Shown piece by piece: positions 41,684 through 55,304 of a DNA stretch of 64,000 bases. The notes under the pieces are model-generated. The model did not search any database and had not been told where the DNA came from. It worked only from the letters and a program-made list of their open reading frames with translations. Every line of letters begins with the position of its first letter. Position 1 is the stretch's first letter. A program made the position numbers and the translations under genes. Source of the stretch: Phaeotremella fagi (taxonomy: Eukaryota > Basidiomycota > Tremellomycetes > Tremellales > Phaeotremellaceae); contig BCHU01000001.1 of the NCBI GenBank assembly GCA_001599715.1, positions 853,634 through 917,633 on the forward strand, given 5' to 3'.

Positions 41684-42129
41684 TGTGAGTTGTGGTAGTT
41701 GTAGTTGTAGTTGGTGGTGGTGGAAAGAGACTAGGTTATGAGTCTGAGTGGCGGTTTATATAGGTATCACTTGAACGCGTCTCAGTGACATCCAGGCACC
41801 ACGTTGGAAGCATCAAGGCGGGATCAATTACATTGTTGTTATCGCAACTTCGGTGTTATATTACGTGGCAGTAGTGTTGCATATCAATGCGGGGAAGATG
41901 TGGGGTTGACGCGAATTCACTGATTACTGAGAATAACCGGTGTTGGTCAAATCTGTAAATCTGTCCTATCTTATCATATCTTCTTATCATAACCATTCAT
42001 CCACTCACCAACTTCAAGTGTTTCTTTCCAATCCAACTCACAAGGAAAGATCTTGAATCAAAACTTCTCCCATCACCCTTCAAATCGCTCAAAATCAATA
42101 AAATCACACAAACAGAAAATCAACCTCTA
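41684..42129. promoter_or_regulatory. Divergent region, RIM1 promoter and SNF2 gene upstream
   Basis: Contains TTTATATAGG at 41756-41765 (TATA on the minus strand, about 75 bp upstream of the RIM1 ATG) and a (GGT/AGT)n-like purine tract next to it. The right half should hold the start of the SNF2 gene, but no in-frame ATG is found next to its first long exon. Confidence 0.5.
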
Positions 42130-45100
42130 TTGCTTGCAGCACCTTCTTCACCGTCTAGTTCAAGCCCTCCCGTGAATTCAAGCACCAATACAGAGGCTAA
42201 ATCAAATAACAGAAGTATTCATACCGATGAAGTGGAAGAAGAAGAGGAACAGGAAGAAGTCGAAGTTGTAAAGACTATTGAAGGTGATACCAACATCGTT
42301 GATTCTCCCGCTGGACCTATACGGAATGGAGACGAGGAAATGGTCGTTGATAGTGACAGACAGGAAGAGGAATATCAAGTTATAGAGAGAGATTTCTTGA
42401 GTTTAGAGGACGAGGAGATGGCTGATGCTGGGGAAGGATCTGCTAAGGAACCAGCTCCTAGATCAGATGGAAAAGTAGGCATGGATGTCGAAGGATACGA
42501 GGCGGTCGTTGTCCAAGAGGACAGCTCATCCCCTCAAAATAAAGAAAAACACGAGACTGATGGTTCCTTCTCAGAACAAGCTGAAGAAGTTGACGATGTT
42601 CTTGAATTGGATAATAAAGATGACAATCAATCCGAACCCGGTCCATCCAAACCTTGTCAACAAACTCCAATCATTATACCCAGTCAAACTGATCCAGAGA
42701 TCCTATGCATCGAAAGTGATCCGAAAATCAGACGGAGAAGGAAACGACCTTACGTTGAAATTCCATTGTTACCTCTGGAAAGCCTTCGACGTGAATATCG
42801 ACCATTCTCTAAAGGTCTATACCCTCCAACTGCATCTACTAGATCGAAATTGAGAATGTCAACGTCTTCCAGGGAATCTTCAGAATCTTCTATTGTTCAT
42901 GTTAAGACTGAAAGGAAACAGAAAGCTTTGACTACTTGGAAGACTGATAACACGGATTCAGAGGATTTAGGTGGTTTCGGTCCTGCTTCAGAGGAGGACG
43001 AGGACGAGGACGATGATGAGGACGAGGGCGAATCTGAGGGTTCAGATGGGATCAGGTTAAGACGATCGGGTAGATCTAGAGTTGTTAAGCAGGAAATCAA
43101 TGGGAGGACGACGAGGAGTCAGAAATCTGTGAGTTGAATGGAAGGCGGGTTCATGGTGGTGTCCGTGCGAATACCTCTCCTTTCATGTCAAGATGAAACA
43201 AAGGAAGGAGGGAGGGGAGTTATCTATGATAAATTTCAGTCTTATCTTTTCATCAGTTCTTACACTACATTTCGTTCCATCATATTCCATCTAAACCGTT
43301 GTAAAGTCATTACTAATCCATAAACAGCCTCAGCCTTATTCCAATCTTCGTAATCGAAGACGTCTCTCTACATCCGAAACATCAGATATCTCATTCATAA
43401 AGAAACAACAAACTCGATCGTCAAACCAGATGCCAAAATCTAAAACTGTCGATTCTAAAGAAGAAGACAGTGAAGATAACCTATGGGAGCAGGAAGGTGA
43501 AGATGAAATTGATGAATTAGCTAGTAGTTATGACGAAAGTGAAGAAAGTTCATCTGAACCAAGTGACGATGATGAATACGGAAACGGAAGAAGAAAAGGT
43601 AGAAGGAGGAATGGCAAGGAGAAAGTGGAGAAAGTTACCAAAGCTGTATTGAAAAATCATAGACAGGTGAGAGTTGTTAACTTTTTGTGTTGAATGAGAC
43701 AACTCGAGTCTGACTGTTTCACCCACAGTTCTGTGAAAAATGTGCCCGAGGTCCAGCTGACGAGATTCTGAACCGAGCTTTGGCAAGGAAGAAAAAAAGT
43801 AAAGGAACGAAACGTAAAAGAGACGATGATGCGTTTAGTGATACGGAACTCGCAGCTGAGATGGAAGGATGGCTAGAGGTTAGTGGAATGGTGAATATGG
43901 AGACTAATACTGATGACATGTTACCTTAGTGCGAACGATGTGTGGTATCATGTCATTGGGTGAGTGTTCTGCATGTCGGAAATATCACGGCTTCGCTGCT
44001 TGAACAAAGTTCACTTACTGAGACGTCGTGCAGGGCTGTATGGGACCAATGCAAAGGAAAGACGTTCTGCAAGCTCTAAGAGAGACCGAGGGTCTTCCCG
44101 AACCAGGAGAGAAACCTAGACGATCAGTTCGGATTGACGAAGTTGCCACATTCGTCTGTTCACGGTGTTCGACGTACGGTCGTTGTTTCGTCTGTCAGGA
44201 TGAATGGGTTAGGAAAGTTGAGATCAAAAAACAACCCAACGGTTCAAGTAAAGATGTTAAGGACCTATCGAGTACCAAAAATGGGAATCAAGATACACCT
44301 ATCGTCATTGATGGTACGCCTGAACGAAAGACGACTGAGGACAAAGACATCGGAGAGAACACTGCTATGGACATTGATGAGAAGGAGGGCGGTGAGAAGC
44401 CGAAGATAGACTCTGAGACGGACAAGAAGAATGAAGAGGATGACGAGGACGAGGAGATTCTGGAAGATCAAGCGCCGATATTATTTCGATGTCTTCGATG
44501 TCATCAAGCCGTTCATTACGAGCATCGTGAGTTCTCTCATTAACACGACTTAATGGTTATGAAAAACTGACGATCGATTTAGTTAACAATCCATATCCTG
44601 ACACTAAATTCAGCACGCCGCAAACTGCCAATTTCTACCAGAAAGATTTGGAAAAAGCTGGTCAGGCTTGGTGGTGTCATCAATGTCGTGGATGGAAGGG
44701 TGTCGTCGATATGGTACGTTCGTGGAGATGTGACAGTGAACTGGGACTAATAAGATTGTAGATACTAGCTTGGAGGCCTTTACCTGCTAATGCAGTTGAG
44801 CCTAAACGGATGGACGACGAGAAGCCGAATTGGAAAGATTCACTACCTCGTGAATATCTTGTTAAATGGCAAGAAAAAGGTTTCAGGCATGTAAGTTAGA
44901 TGGCAGCTCGTCACCCGTATACTTCTAACGAACAACTTACCAGGTCGATTGGGTACCTCATTCCTGGCTTCAAGCAACTACCCAACAGAAGCTTCGAAAC
45001 TTCCTCACCGACGGTCCAAAGTTAGACCTGGTGACCGATGAAACCTTAGCTGCTAGAGGTGATGATATCACCGAACCAACCATCGCTAAAGTATTGGAAG

Positions 45101-47286
45101 AGGATGATAAAGTTGAAAGTGCTAAACAAGCTCATCATATACATGGACACGGTAACAGTCATAGTCAAGAAGCCAAAGATGTTGAATCTGGATTAGACGT
45201 AGACGCCGAATCTAGTATCCCAATAGCTTGGTCGGTGAGTCTAACCCGTACTCTCTCGATAACCACACGAAATTAACGATAAATGGTGTGTATTAGACTG
45301 TGGACAGAATTTTGGATGTCATGCTTCGTCCAGCTAAACCTAAAAGGACGAAATCAAAAGCTAACGGGAAGAACAAGAATGTTAAAAAAGGTCGAATCAT
45401 GTCCGAGTCAGAATCTGAGCAGGAGGCCGTAGACGAAACTACGGATGTTTTGCCTGATGGCGTCCAACCTCCTCCACATGAAATGATAGAGATTTCTGTA
45501 TGGGAGGAACAGTTTGATAGGAGGTTGACTGGGAAGGATGTTGATGAGATTGCCCCTTTGGTTTCTTGGTGTTTTGTGAGTTCAACAATTCTGGAGAGTA
45601 CTGTGGCTGATACGATATAGATCAAATGGGATGATTTACAATATGAACAATGTGAGTTGATGGTTTCCCAGAACTCAAACTTCAACTCTAACTCAGATTA
45701 GCATGTTGGGATACACCCCCGCCAACCGATTCAAAGCTCTATCCAGCATTCAAAAGGGGTCTCAAACGTTATCTAGAATCAAGACTGGTTTCAGTACCAG
45801 TTCTCACGAAAGCGCAAGCTCAAGCTAGAGATAATGACGCGGCTAGATTGGCTAAGAATTGGGTACCACCTGAAACACAGCCTGATTGTATTGTTGGAGG
45901 GGTGAGTGGTACCTCTACATGAAGAATTTATTAATTATACTGACTAAACGATGTTCAGAAACTTATGCCTTTCCAGGTATGGTGGTTTATGAATCTTGAT
46001 ACTACTTATGCTTACTATTTGACTCTTAGTTACAAGGTCTTCAATGGCTGCTTACCAAACACTATCGAAGGGAATCATGTATTTTAGCCGATGACATGGG
46101 TCTAGGTAAAACGTATGTTTAGAATCGTCGACTGGACAATTGACGTTTCGTAGTATTCAAATCGCTTCCGTTCTTGGTTATCTAGGCTACAAGAATATCT
46201 ATCCTAGTCTGGTCATCGTCCCGAACTCGTATGTCATCTCTGGTTCTCCTAATTTTCAATCAAGATCTAATCAGACGTTAGGACTATTACCAATTGGGTT
46301 CGTGAATTCGAGAAATGGGTACCTTCAATCAGAGTTGTTCCTTATTACGGTGAACAGGCCTGTATGTCATATTCTTTACTGTGAATGCTTCAATTCTTAC
46401 TTACTTGGACAGCTCGGAAAATCATTTCGAAATATGAACTTTATCATAAGGGATTACAGAATAAGGCTATTGGATTGAAAGCGTATGTTCAGCTTCGATA
46501 CTGATTGGGAAAGCTGACATAAACACCCACAGACATGTCATTTTGACCACCTACGAGACCATCACTTCCACCGAGTTTAGAGTTTTCAACAGTGTACCAC
46601 GGTGGGAAGTACTCTGTATAGACGAAGGTCAAAGACGTGAGTTTTCCTATCGTATCCATTAGGATCACGCTGTTAACAAATACGGGATCACAGTCAAATC
46701 GGATAGTAACCTAATATTCAATCGATTGAAACAACTTAACAGTGTTCACAGAATTCTGATGACCGGTACACCATTGAATAACAATTTAAGAGAATTGTTC
46801 AATTTATTGAATTTCCTCGATGAACCTAATTTCAAGTATGTCGAATATCTGTCATCAACACATATCAAGCATGCTGATGAACGTTTTCAGGCAATTGGAA
46901 GATTTACAAGCTAGATTCGAAAATCTGAATGAAGGTCTAGTGACTGAATTACACGAAATGATCAAACCCTACATTCTACGACGTATCAAAGCCGATGTCC
47001 TGAAACTACCACCCAAAGTCAGTCATTCAGATCTCTTGAAGTTGCTTATATCGGTTGACTAACAGATCTTTCAGGTCGAAATCATTGTTCCGATCTCTTT
47101 GACGAAACTGCAGAAACACGTTTATAAGAGTATCATCGATCGGAACGGTGAACTCCTCAGTGCTCTGGCTCGTGAGGCTGCTGAGAGAAACAACAAACTT
47201 AATGGTAACAACAAGGTCGTTCAAGTTCCCACATACTCTTTTGGGGGTAGTGTAAATCCAAACGCAGCTGGTCCTAGTAGGGTTTG
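42130..47286 (+). CDS. Chromodomain/PHD SNF2-family ATPase lacking the helicase C lobe (truncated)
   Basis: About 1,300 residues in about 20 exons. Acidic disordered N-terminus. Zinc-knuckle/PHD-like Cys clusters: FCEKCARGPAD, CERCVVSCHWGCMG, FVCSRCSTYGRCFVCQ, FRCLRCHQAVHYEH, WWCHQCRGW. Two chromodomain-like segments follow (REYLVKWQEKGFRHVDWVPH and CFIKWDDLQYEQSCWD). Then SNF2_N: FQLQGLQWLL, DDMGLGKTIQIASVLGYL (motif I; DD replaces DE), DEGQRLKSD (motif II, DEGQ), MTGTPLNNNLRELFNLL (motif III), and KPYILRRIKADVLKLPPKVE. This is the CHD/Mi-2 (Mit1-like) layout. After YKSIIDRNGELLSAL the frame enters a short Asn-rich insert and stops at 47284-47286, before any helicase C motif (IV-VI). The 5' end has no ATG (first in-frame ATG near 42340); CAG at 42136-42138 may be a splice acceptor. 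Chromatin remodelling by family. Confidence 0.78.
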
Positions 47287-47711
47287 ATTGGATTTCGTCG
47301 CTTTGTTTGATCATTTCCATATTTTAGTTCATTTCTCTCAATCATGTATAGAGATCCGTTTATGATTCAGGCAGGAACAGAGCAGTTTCGGTTTACTTCG
47401 TTAATGATACATTTTTGAGTATATGCAGTGCACAATTCATATGTGTATATATGTATGTGTTTTCAAACAAAAAGAGGTAGAGTATTGAACAAAAGCATAA
47501 ACTACAAGTTATTATGTGCAGGGTATATAAAGATATTGGTTAATTGAAGGACGTAAGATTCGTCAAAAAGGCGATCGTATCAATCCAAGATAAATGGGTG
47601 GGAATGAAAGGGAAGTAAAGCAAGAATAAAGATAATCCAAGAGCAAGAAAGTAAAAATATGAAAGTCATCTAAGAAGATGAAAGAATAGATCCAGCTTCA
47701 CATACCCAAAC
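47287..47711. other. Convergent intergenic region
   Basis: Between the truncated SNF2 gene and RIF1. AT-rich, with TATATGTATGTGT-type simple sequence near 47440-47460. I looked on the plus strand for helicase motifs IV-VI and found none. Confidence 0.6.
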
Positions 47712-50700
47712 CTAACTCCTACGTCGCTTCCTTGCCAGTTGGGCTTTAGCAAGAATATTCTTTTGAGCGACTGATCTCAATTCATCCAAATCATTCATCA
47801 AAACCGTCAACCCGTCTAGATCCAATCCATCAATCGAAGATTTCAATCGATTAGCTTCAGTCACGATTGAAAGTAGTCGTAACTGATTGTTCGATCTTTG
47901 GACGGGCGATTCTGAGACGCTCGATGTTTCGGTTTCGGTTGTGGTTACTATTGAAGATGATCTGGATTTCGACTTTGATTTGGATTTGGATTTGGGTTTG
48001 GAGTCGGTTTTGGATTTAGATTTTGGGATTGGCGGGAGTTCTAATTGAGTCGCTGTCTTTTTCATCATACGTGATGCTAATGGACTTGGATCGTTTGGAG
48101 CGTCATCGAATCTACCAGTGTTATTGCTGTTATCGATTTCGTCCTGTTCCTCTTTTCGTAGTTTTCTGGCTGATTCAGGATTCAACAATAACTCATCTTC
48201 GTCATCGTCATCCTCCCCTTCTAAATCAGTCTGAACAAGTAATTCAATCTCTTCCTTAACCTCTTCCTCGAATTCTTCATTCATTCTTTCCCTTTTACGT
48301 TTCAACAATGATTTATTATCCACCACCTCGACAACGGGGATTAAATGTTTTTGAGAACCAACAGACGAAGCTCTTGATGAAGAGTTTTCAGATTCGATCT
48401 TGTCTTCTTCGACAATTTGTTTCGTACGTGCTCGTCTAGCTTTTCGAGCAGATCTATCAGATCCAGATATCGAATTTGAATTTGAATCTATAGTGTCGGG
48501 TATACGAGTCTCACCTTCATTGAAAGTCGATCGAGAAGGTGAAAAGAACTGCATCTGCATACCACCGAAAGATGGTACTTTAGATAACCATCTACCAGCT
48601 GAACTAAGGAGTGAAGACGTTTTAGCAGGTTCGGTCGTCGTTTTGTTGCTTTTAGGAAGTTTGGTCGAAGGTTTGAAGCGGATTGGCGATTCTACGACTA
48701 CAATGCAATCATCGTCGTACTCAACTTCTTCGGCTTCGTCAGATGCTTCAACCATGACAGTGCGAGTATCAGGTAAAGAGTGTGTACTGATAAGAGGTTC
48801 TCCCTTAGTTCGTTTGGGTTCGGGCAGAGCTATTAGGAAATATTAGCATGGATCGATGTAATACAAGTAATAAACCTACATTGAGCTTCGACAACAGCCA
48901 TGGAACGAGATCGCTTATGACGTCTCTTCTTGACGATGGGCAAGGCTGATGGTCCAAAGACATCACTGTCTGCAGTTGCGTTTGATGTAACTTTTCCATC
49001 AACTTCAGGCTCCTGGGAAGAAGATTGCGGTACCAACTCCTCCGATATTTCGATAGCATTGTCATTGTCATTCTCCTTCTCGTTTCCTTCAACTCGAGAT
49101 TGTTCAGGAACTGACTCAAGACTTTGAGAGATATCCGCGTCGTAATCGACTGTTGGAAGAATGACGGGTGAAGACACCGTGATGGGTATAATTTCCGGTT
49201 CGTCCGCCATCTCGATTGAGAGCGCTGAGGAGGATACGATTGGGTTTTCGTCCTCGATTGGGTTTTCGTCCTCGACAATGGGGTCATCCACATCGTTCTC
49301 AAGAATGGTGGTTATATCGAGGTCTTCCTCAATGATTGAATCATTTACAAAGTCGACAGCGGGGACTGTGATTTCATGTTGCTCTTGGTCCGGGGTAGCG
49401 CACACCAGTGGTTCAGGAATTTGTCGTCGTAAAGATTGAGAGTGTGGGTATTTAGTCTCGCTCTCCTCCTGCGCCAGTTCAGTCCAGTCCCCGATATCCA
49501 CGACAAATTAAAGAAACTCACCAAAGACAATGTCTCGTTCAAAGTCAAGCCTGGAACATTAATCAAACCTGGTACAGCTGCCATGACATCGTTCAAGAAA
49601 ATGGTGACCTCCTCCGAAAGAACGAGATTGTCAACTGTCTCAAAGCATTCACTCCAGAACTCCTTGAAAGCGTTTGGCACAGCTACACTTTGAGCTCTTG
49701 AAAGTCTCGGTGCGTAGATTCCTATCAAGGATTGCAAGATGTCTCCATTTGCAGGGATGTAATCTTCTTGAATAGCCTTTGAGATAACGCTTAATAAGGT
49801 AACGTATAATTCGTCCAACTGTTCAATCAAATTAGAATGACGACCTAAAACTTTCTCATCTCAACTCACGTTAACGCCTAGATCTCCAGCCATAGTCAAT
49901 CTCGCTTCATCAGATAACCAAGTGACCAAACCCTCCTTCAAAGGTTCCAAAACAGGTTGAACGAATTCCAACGGTAAATCCATCAAGACCAGTCTAATAC
50001 TCTCCACCAAATCGGTAACCGCCGGTGAGATGATTGGTGCGGTGGAAGCGATAGATGAAGTAGTTTCCTCGATAGGATAAGCTTCGACCAGGGAATTTGA
50101 GATCAGACTCAAAAAGTCGACAGGAACGAAATTTTCGTTGATAGAATAGTGAGATGAATGGTGGTGTTCTGATGGAACGAAGGAGATCCAAGCAGCAGCG
50201 GATGCCAGACATGAGAGTGTGATTGTTGTTGAGCTATCCGACTGGTCAATTATTGATTCAACCGTGGATTGAATTTACTTACCTAGTTTTCTCACTTGGA
50301 TCAAGGAAATCACCAAGATGACCAGCTAGGGATTCCAAAACACCCAAATTGGAACCAACCCTTTTAGCTCTCGAACGAAGAACAGCAGCTTTCAGTAACG
50401 CCTGCCAAGCGACGAGATCTTCTTGACTGGCTGAACGGTGCCAAACAGAAGTGACCTGTCTACCTCTGAAAGGACCAGAGAGTAGATTAACGAGTAGAGC
50501 TCCAGTGTGGTTGGTGGCTGTGGAAGTCGCCGATGAGGGTTGTAGATCAATAATTTCAGCCCATTTCGTTGCTGTTACTGATCAGTTTCAAGTATCGAAG
50601 TTAATATGAATGACTTACCTAGCGTCGCCCAAACATTGAGTTGAGTTTCCTCATCCTCCTCAAAGATCCATGGCATGGTGTTTGTAAGGTCACCAAGTAG

Positions 50701-53700
50701 CTTACTTGAAAATCCTTGAATCGAGCCTGAATCAAACAACATCTTTATCAAAGAGCCTAAAGCACGTTGTGAAGAAGATGAAAGAGGGAACGACAAAACT
50801 TTGGTGCGTAAAATTCGACCTAGCAGGTTACCAATAGCTGTAGCTGAATTGTTGTTATCCACTCCTAAAGCAGTACTAGCGATAACGCTGTCCATAGAAT
50901 GTTTGGCGATTCTGTCCAAATGAATTCTAACGCCTCCCATTCCGTCACCTAAAATCTCGCATGCAATTTGAAGGAGATGACCACAGATTCTTAATCTAAT
51001 CAAATCTTTATCCTCACATCCACCATCAGGACCAATCAAACCAATTGGAATATAAGTCAAAGGATCCCTCTCGAAAAGTTGGATGATATATCGGGTGATA
51101 GCCTGGAGCCCAGTCATGTAAACCGGTGTTGGCGAGGAATTGGGTGGATTGGCGAAACTGAGAGCGTAAAGTAAATTAGACCAGACTTTGGAGATGACGG
51201 TAGGAATGTAGACAATGTCGTTGTATCCGGTCAAGACCCAGTCAACTTGGTTCAAATCCTTCAATCCTCGAACACCTTGGAGAGATTCATCGAAAAGGTC
51301 AAGAAGTCTTCCTAAACGTTTAACAATCCATAGTTGACCCCAGGAAGGGATTTCCGAAGGTCGGACAGCCTCTTGAGTCATCTTCGCCAAAAGATCATCA
51401 GAAATTGTCTCCTTCTCGTTGCTGTACATTTCTCCGTTGATGTACCGCGAAGATAAAAGACGATTAAGATCCCATGGAATAAGATTTTCGTTTCGAGATG
51501 TGATCGCCTCGAATATCTCCCATCCGTGAAGTTTCAATTCATCTACACCACAGATTCCAGCGAAAGATTTCAACATTGGTGAAACGATTTTTTCCCATGT
51601 ACTGTCGAGAAGGGGAAGTCTAGCTTCCTCCGGTGAGATATCAGGTACAGTTGGACCATCTGAAGAAGGTAAACCATGGAGAAGCATCATTTCTTTTGCC
51701 GGTTGATCTCGATGATTCAGAACGATCCCTGTATGAGCGTAAACTACACTGGCAGCACTCAAACCACAACTGATCATCCATTGTCGAACTTTCACCTTCT
51801 CCGAACGATGCCAGGTGAGTTTTTTATGAGCACTGCTATCATCAACAACCCTCTTCACCGATATGGGATCCCGAGCTACAGCCAAGGCAAAGTCGACAGG
51901 GCTCGAAAGAGTCTTGAATTTCTCCATAGTGGTCGGACTAGCTGACGATTGTAGCGGTCGGAACGTATGAATCAGTTGACCATCTTCCGATATAGAAGAG
52001 ACTGAAGATGAGAGGTAAGCATGTATCGCATGATTCCATGCTACCCTGGCAAGAGTAGGACGGGAGGTATTAGAAGTTTGTTGTAAAGAACGCTATAATA
52101 ATCAGTGGAATTCTTACCTTGAACACTCACAATCATGATATGATCGAAGTCGGTTGTAAGGACAGAAGACGAATACGAAGTGCCCATGAGAGTGACCAAA
52201 ACTGACCAAGTTGAGCAAGCCCAGAACACATCTGAAGTCACCGTATCTTTAAGAACTTGTTCCAATACCATCCACTCCGTCTTTTTCTCCACACCAAACG
52301 TGGGACTTGATTTTGTATTCGAACGATGTGGACTCTTCAAATGAGTGATGACAAATGATTCCATCTTCTGTGTGATACTCTTGATGGAATTCCATTCATC
52401 CCGTGCAGATTTGGTATTGTCTTGAAGTACTTGACGTTGAGTTTCTGAAAGAAGACGAATCTTAGCAGATGCGAATGAGGCGACGGCCGCTGCTGCTTTA
52501 CTTCGGATAATTGAGATCGGATTGGAGGTACCTTTGAGACAAGCGGGTAGGAGATCGGCATAGAACGAAATGAAGATTGGTCCATATGTTGTAAGAAGAT
52601 TCGTGACAGCATGGTAACCTTCCTTTTTGGATTGACTTGGACCTTCTTTTCCCGTTCCTCCTCCACCTAATGTATCATTGATAGCGCTCTCGACAGCCCG
52701 AGCGATCTTGTCTTTGTGAGGAATGACGCTTGAGGATGGAATACGCATTTGAGCTAGAACCAGGATAGAAAGGAAGTAGGTTCGTTTTTGATTTGGTGTA
52801 GGTAGATTTGGTGTTCGTGGAATGACCAGGATTTGATTGAGAAGTGCTTGCAAATCACCTTCTGTGAAGCAAGAGAAGAGGTGGGACGTGTGCATGGTCA
52901 GAGCTAGGAATCGAAGGACTCCGGCACCAACTCCAGATGATTCACGTCGATAACGAACTTCAGCTTCTGTATAGCCTTGACGAATAGGCTTTTCGTTAGG
53001 AGATTTTTTGTTGATGGTGATGTGAACGGGGGTTGGAGATGGTGTCAAAACGTTTCGAGAGTTGATAGGTGTACCATCCGGTAATGGCATTAACCCTCTG
53101 AAAGGTGAAGAATCTCGATCATCAGAATTGACCTCGGAATTGGGAACTTTGCCCATGAGTCTATGAAGATCTCTCTGCATGGCACGGACCATTGCAGGTG
53201 TTTCGTCTCGGATTGGTTGGGTACACTCTTTGATCAAATTCCGTTGCGCTTCCGTCAATGTCGATAGCGGTTGAAGGGTGATTGAACGACGTAAGTGGAT
53301 GGTGAGAGTGATATAAGCTTCCTCCAGTGTTAACAGATCTTCAGCACCATTTAGAATAATTTCCACTAGTGATGTGACGTCTGGGGGTCCTATTGGGTTC
53401 TCGATCTGTTCTTCTGCTTCATCTTCATCTCCATCTATTGCTAACCCGCTATCTTTCCCATCACCTCCTCCTCCACCTCCTCCATCAGCATCAGATTCAT
53501 TGGACGAAGAAGAATCGTCAGATCCTGGTTCATCACTCAACAATTTCTCTCTCCCCATACCCAGATTCGACCCTCCTACAGCCCCTTTCACCATTGCCAA
53601 TTGATAAGAGTCCCGGGGTACCAGTCGCGGACGTTTGGTATTGATGAGTTGTCTCGCTGCTTCTTTGTTTCCCATTGTTCCTTCTTCAACGGATCTAGCT

Positions 53701-54191
53701 ATCCTTATCAAATGGTCCTTCTGTTTCAAGATACTTTTTACAGTGGAAGGCGTATCTGATAAAGGGGTACATGAACTTGTTCTAGATGTTGAAGGTGTTT
53801 CGTAAGCTGAATCAGAATTTAGATACGACCGGATAGATGGAGGTGGGATCGGTGATGAAGAAGTGGTTGGGTTGACAATTATATCGTTAAAGTTGAAGAC
53901 TTTTAGATCGTTTTTGAGCGACCAATTGACACCTCTTCTAGAGGATGTACTGGGAGAGGCTGTGGTAGGGTGTCAGTGGAACGAAAATAAAAACAGATAT
54001 TTGGACGACTAACAAAGGATTTTCGTAGGACCTAGAGGAATTAAATCCGATTTATGCAGTGGTAAATACGAGGGCAAAGAGCCCAATTTGGTTTCTGGTA
54101 TCGTTGAAGAGCTTGCAGATACTGGCTTGTCGATGGCGATATCTTGGAAAACAACATTACGAGGAGATCGAGAGACATTGACGGTGGTCAT
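47712..54191 (-). CDS. RIF1: RIF1-type telomere/replication-timing protein
   Basis: About 2,000 residues. RIF1 recruits protein phosphatase 1 to counteract DDK at origins and acts in telomere and repair control. Start MTTVNVSRSPRNVVFQD at 54191. The N-terminal region carries PP1-docking motifs: RNVVF and RGVNW (RVxF type) and, about 60 residues on, KSILK (SILK type). Then comes a long HEAT-like array in exons 53729-52041 and 51927-50575 and on to about 49500 (for example LRICGHLLQIACEILGDGMG, VDWVLTGYNDIVYIPTVISK). The C-terminal third is disordered and acidic, with poly-Lys/Ser SKSKSKSKS, ending in a basic helix NILAKAQLARKRRRS. Layout and the clustered PP1 motifs support RIF1; HEAT proteins diverge fast, so the name rests mainly on this architecture. 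Confidence 0.7.
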
Positions 54192-55304
54192 CGGGTTGAG
54201 ATTGAAGGTACAAAATTTTACTACAAGCTAGATTTTAGATGAAAGTGAAGTCTAGTCTATGACCTGTAGGACTAGTTGAGATGGGAGTGAGATCTAGATG
54301 AGAATGATAGAAGAAAGTGAAGAAAGTGAAGATGGTGAAATTGAAGTGAAATGCAATGTACAAGTTGAAAATCAACCTTGACTTGACTTGACTTTGGAGA
54401 CGCGCAACGTAAGTAACGGTAAGTAATGTTTAATGTGATCGTGCCTGAACGCGTTTGAAAGGACTCACACCGTGGGAATCTAATCCTTGGATTTTACAGA
54501 CAAGAGTGTGGCTTCCTGACCATCACATATTTACTAAGTACTAGTACTCTAGTGAAGATAAAGGCATGCGGATATTCTGAGATTATGAGCTCCAAAAGGG
54601 TTGGGAGCAAGTTTCCCTTCAAATAGAATGACCCCATCTCAATCACTCTCGCTCGAAGAGAGGCCTGACTTCCAATCCTGTAAAAACGAATTCGATTGAA
54701 TGATCTTTCCTGGTGGCTAGTAAGTTTGACTAAAAGCATTTCGCTACCCGTCCAGACTTTGGTGATCAAAGTCTAACATGATCTATCCCAAAGACTATAA
54801 TGAAGAATCATATATTCACAATCCTTTGTTGGTTGACTACACACATTAGTCAGAATCGGTCAAAGACTTCCAACGGAAGCCGAAATCAATGAGACCGGAG
54901 CCGAATTCAAGTTTGCGTTGGAAAGACAAATTCATTGATTTTTTGTCGGACTGCTAAGCTAGGAAACTTGTCGAACAGCAAAGTCGATACTTTTCACTCA
55001 TGGACGCCGACCGACGGTCATCGGATCCTCAGACCTACTGATCTTTCTCATCTCTTATAAATCAATGGGAACTGGTAGCAATGTTGATACGTGTTGTGGC
55101 TAAAATTCGAATCTTCGTGAAGCTTGTTTTCTGAATTCCAAACGTATAAATACAGCTTGGGGTTGAGAATGATCTTTTGACGACTCAACAAGCTATTTGC
55201 ATATCATTTTGAACTATAATCATTTTCATAACAGATTCTCATTGATTTCAACACTCGACAACTCATTAATTACTTCAACATCTACACCTCGAATATCGAA
55301 CACA
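54192..55304. promoter_or_regulatory. Long divergent intergenic region
   Basis: 1.1 kb between RIF1 and the AIFM2-like gene. A TATAAATA box at 55145-55152 lies about 155 bp upstream of the plus-strand ATG. A 91-codon minus frame at 54494-54769 starts at TTG, has no homologue I know and is not called. No tRNA or repeat recognised. Confidence 0.5.

Noticed and set aside
42897..43100. Poly-Ser minus-strand frame
   Set aside because: Antisense of the acidic GAG/GAC repeats in the SNF2 N-terminus.
54494..54769. Minus-strand 91-codon frame between RIF1 and the AIFM2-like gene
   Set aside because: Starts at TTG, no recognisable motif, no splice or promoter support.
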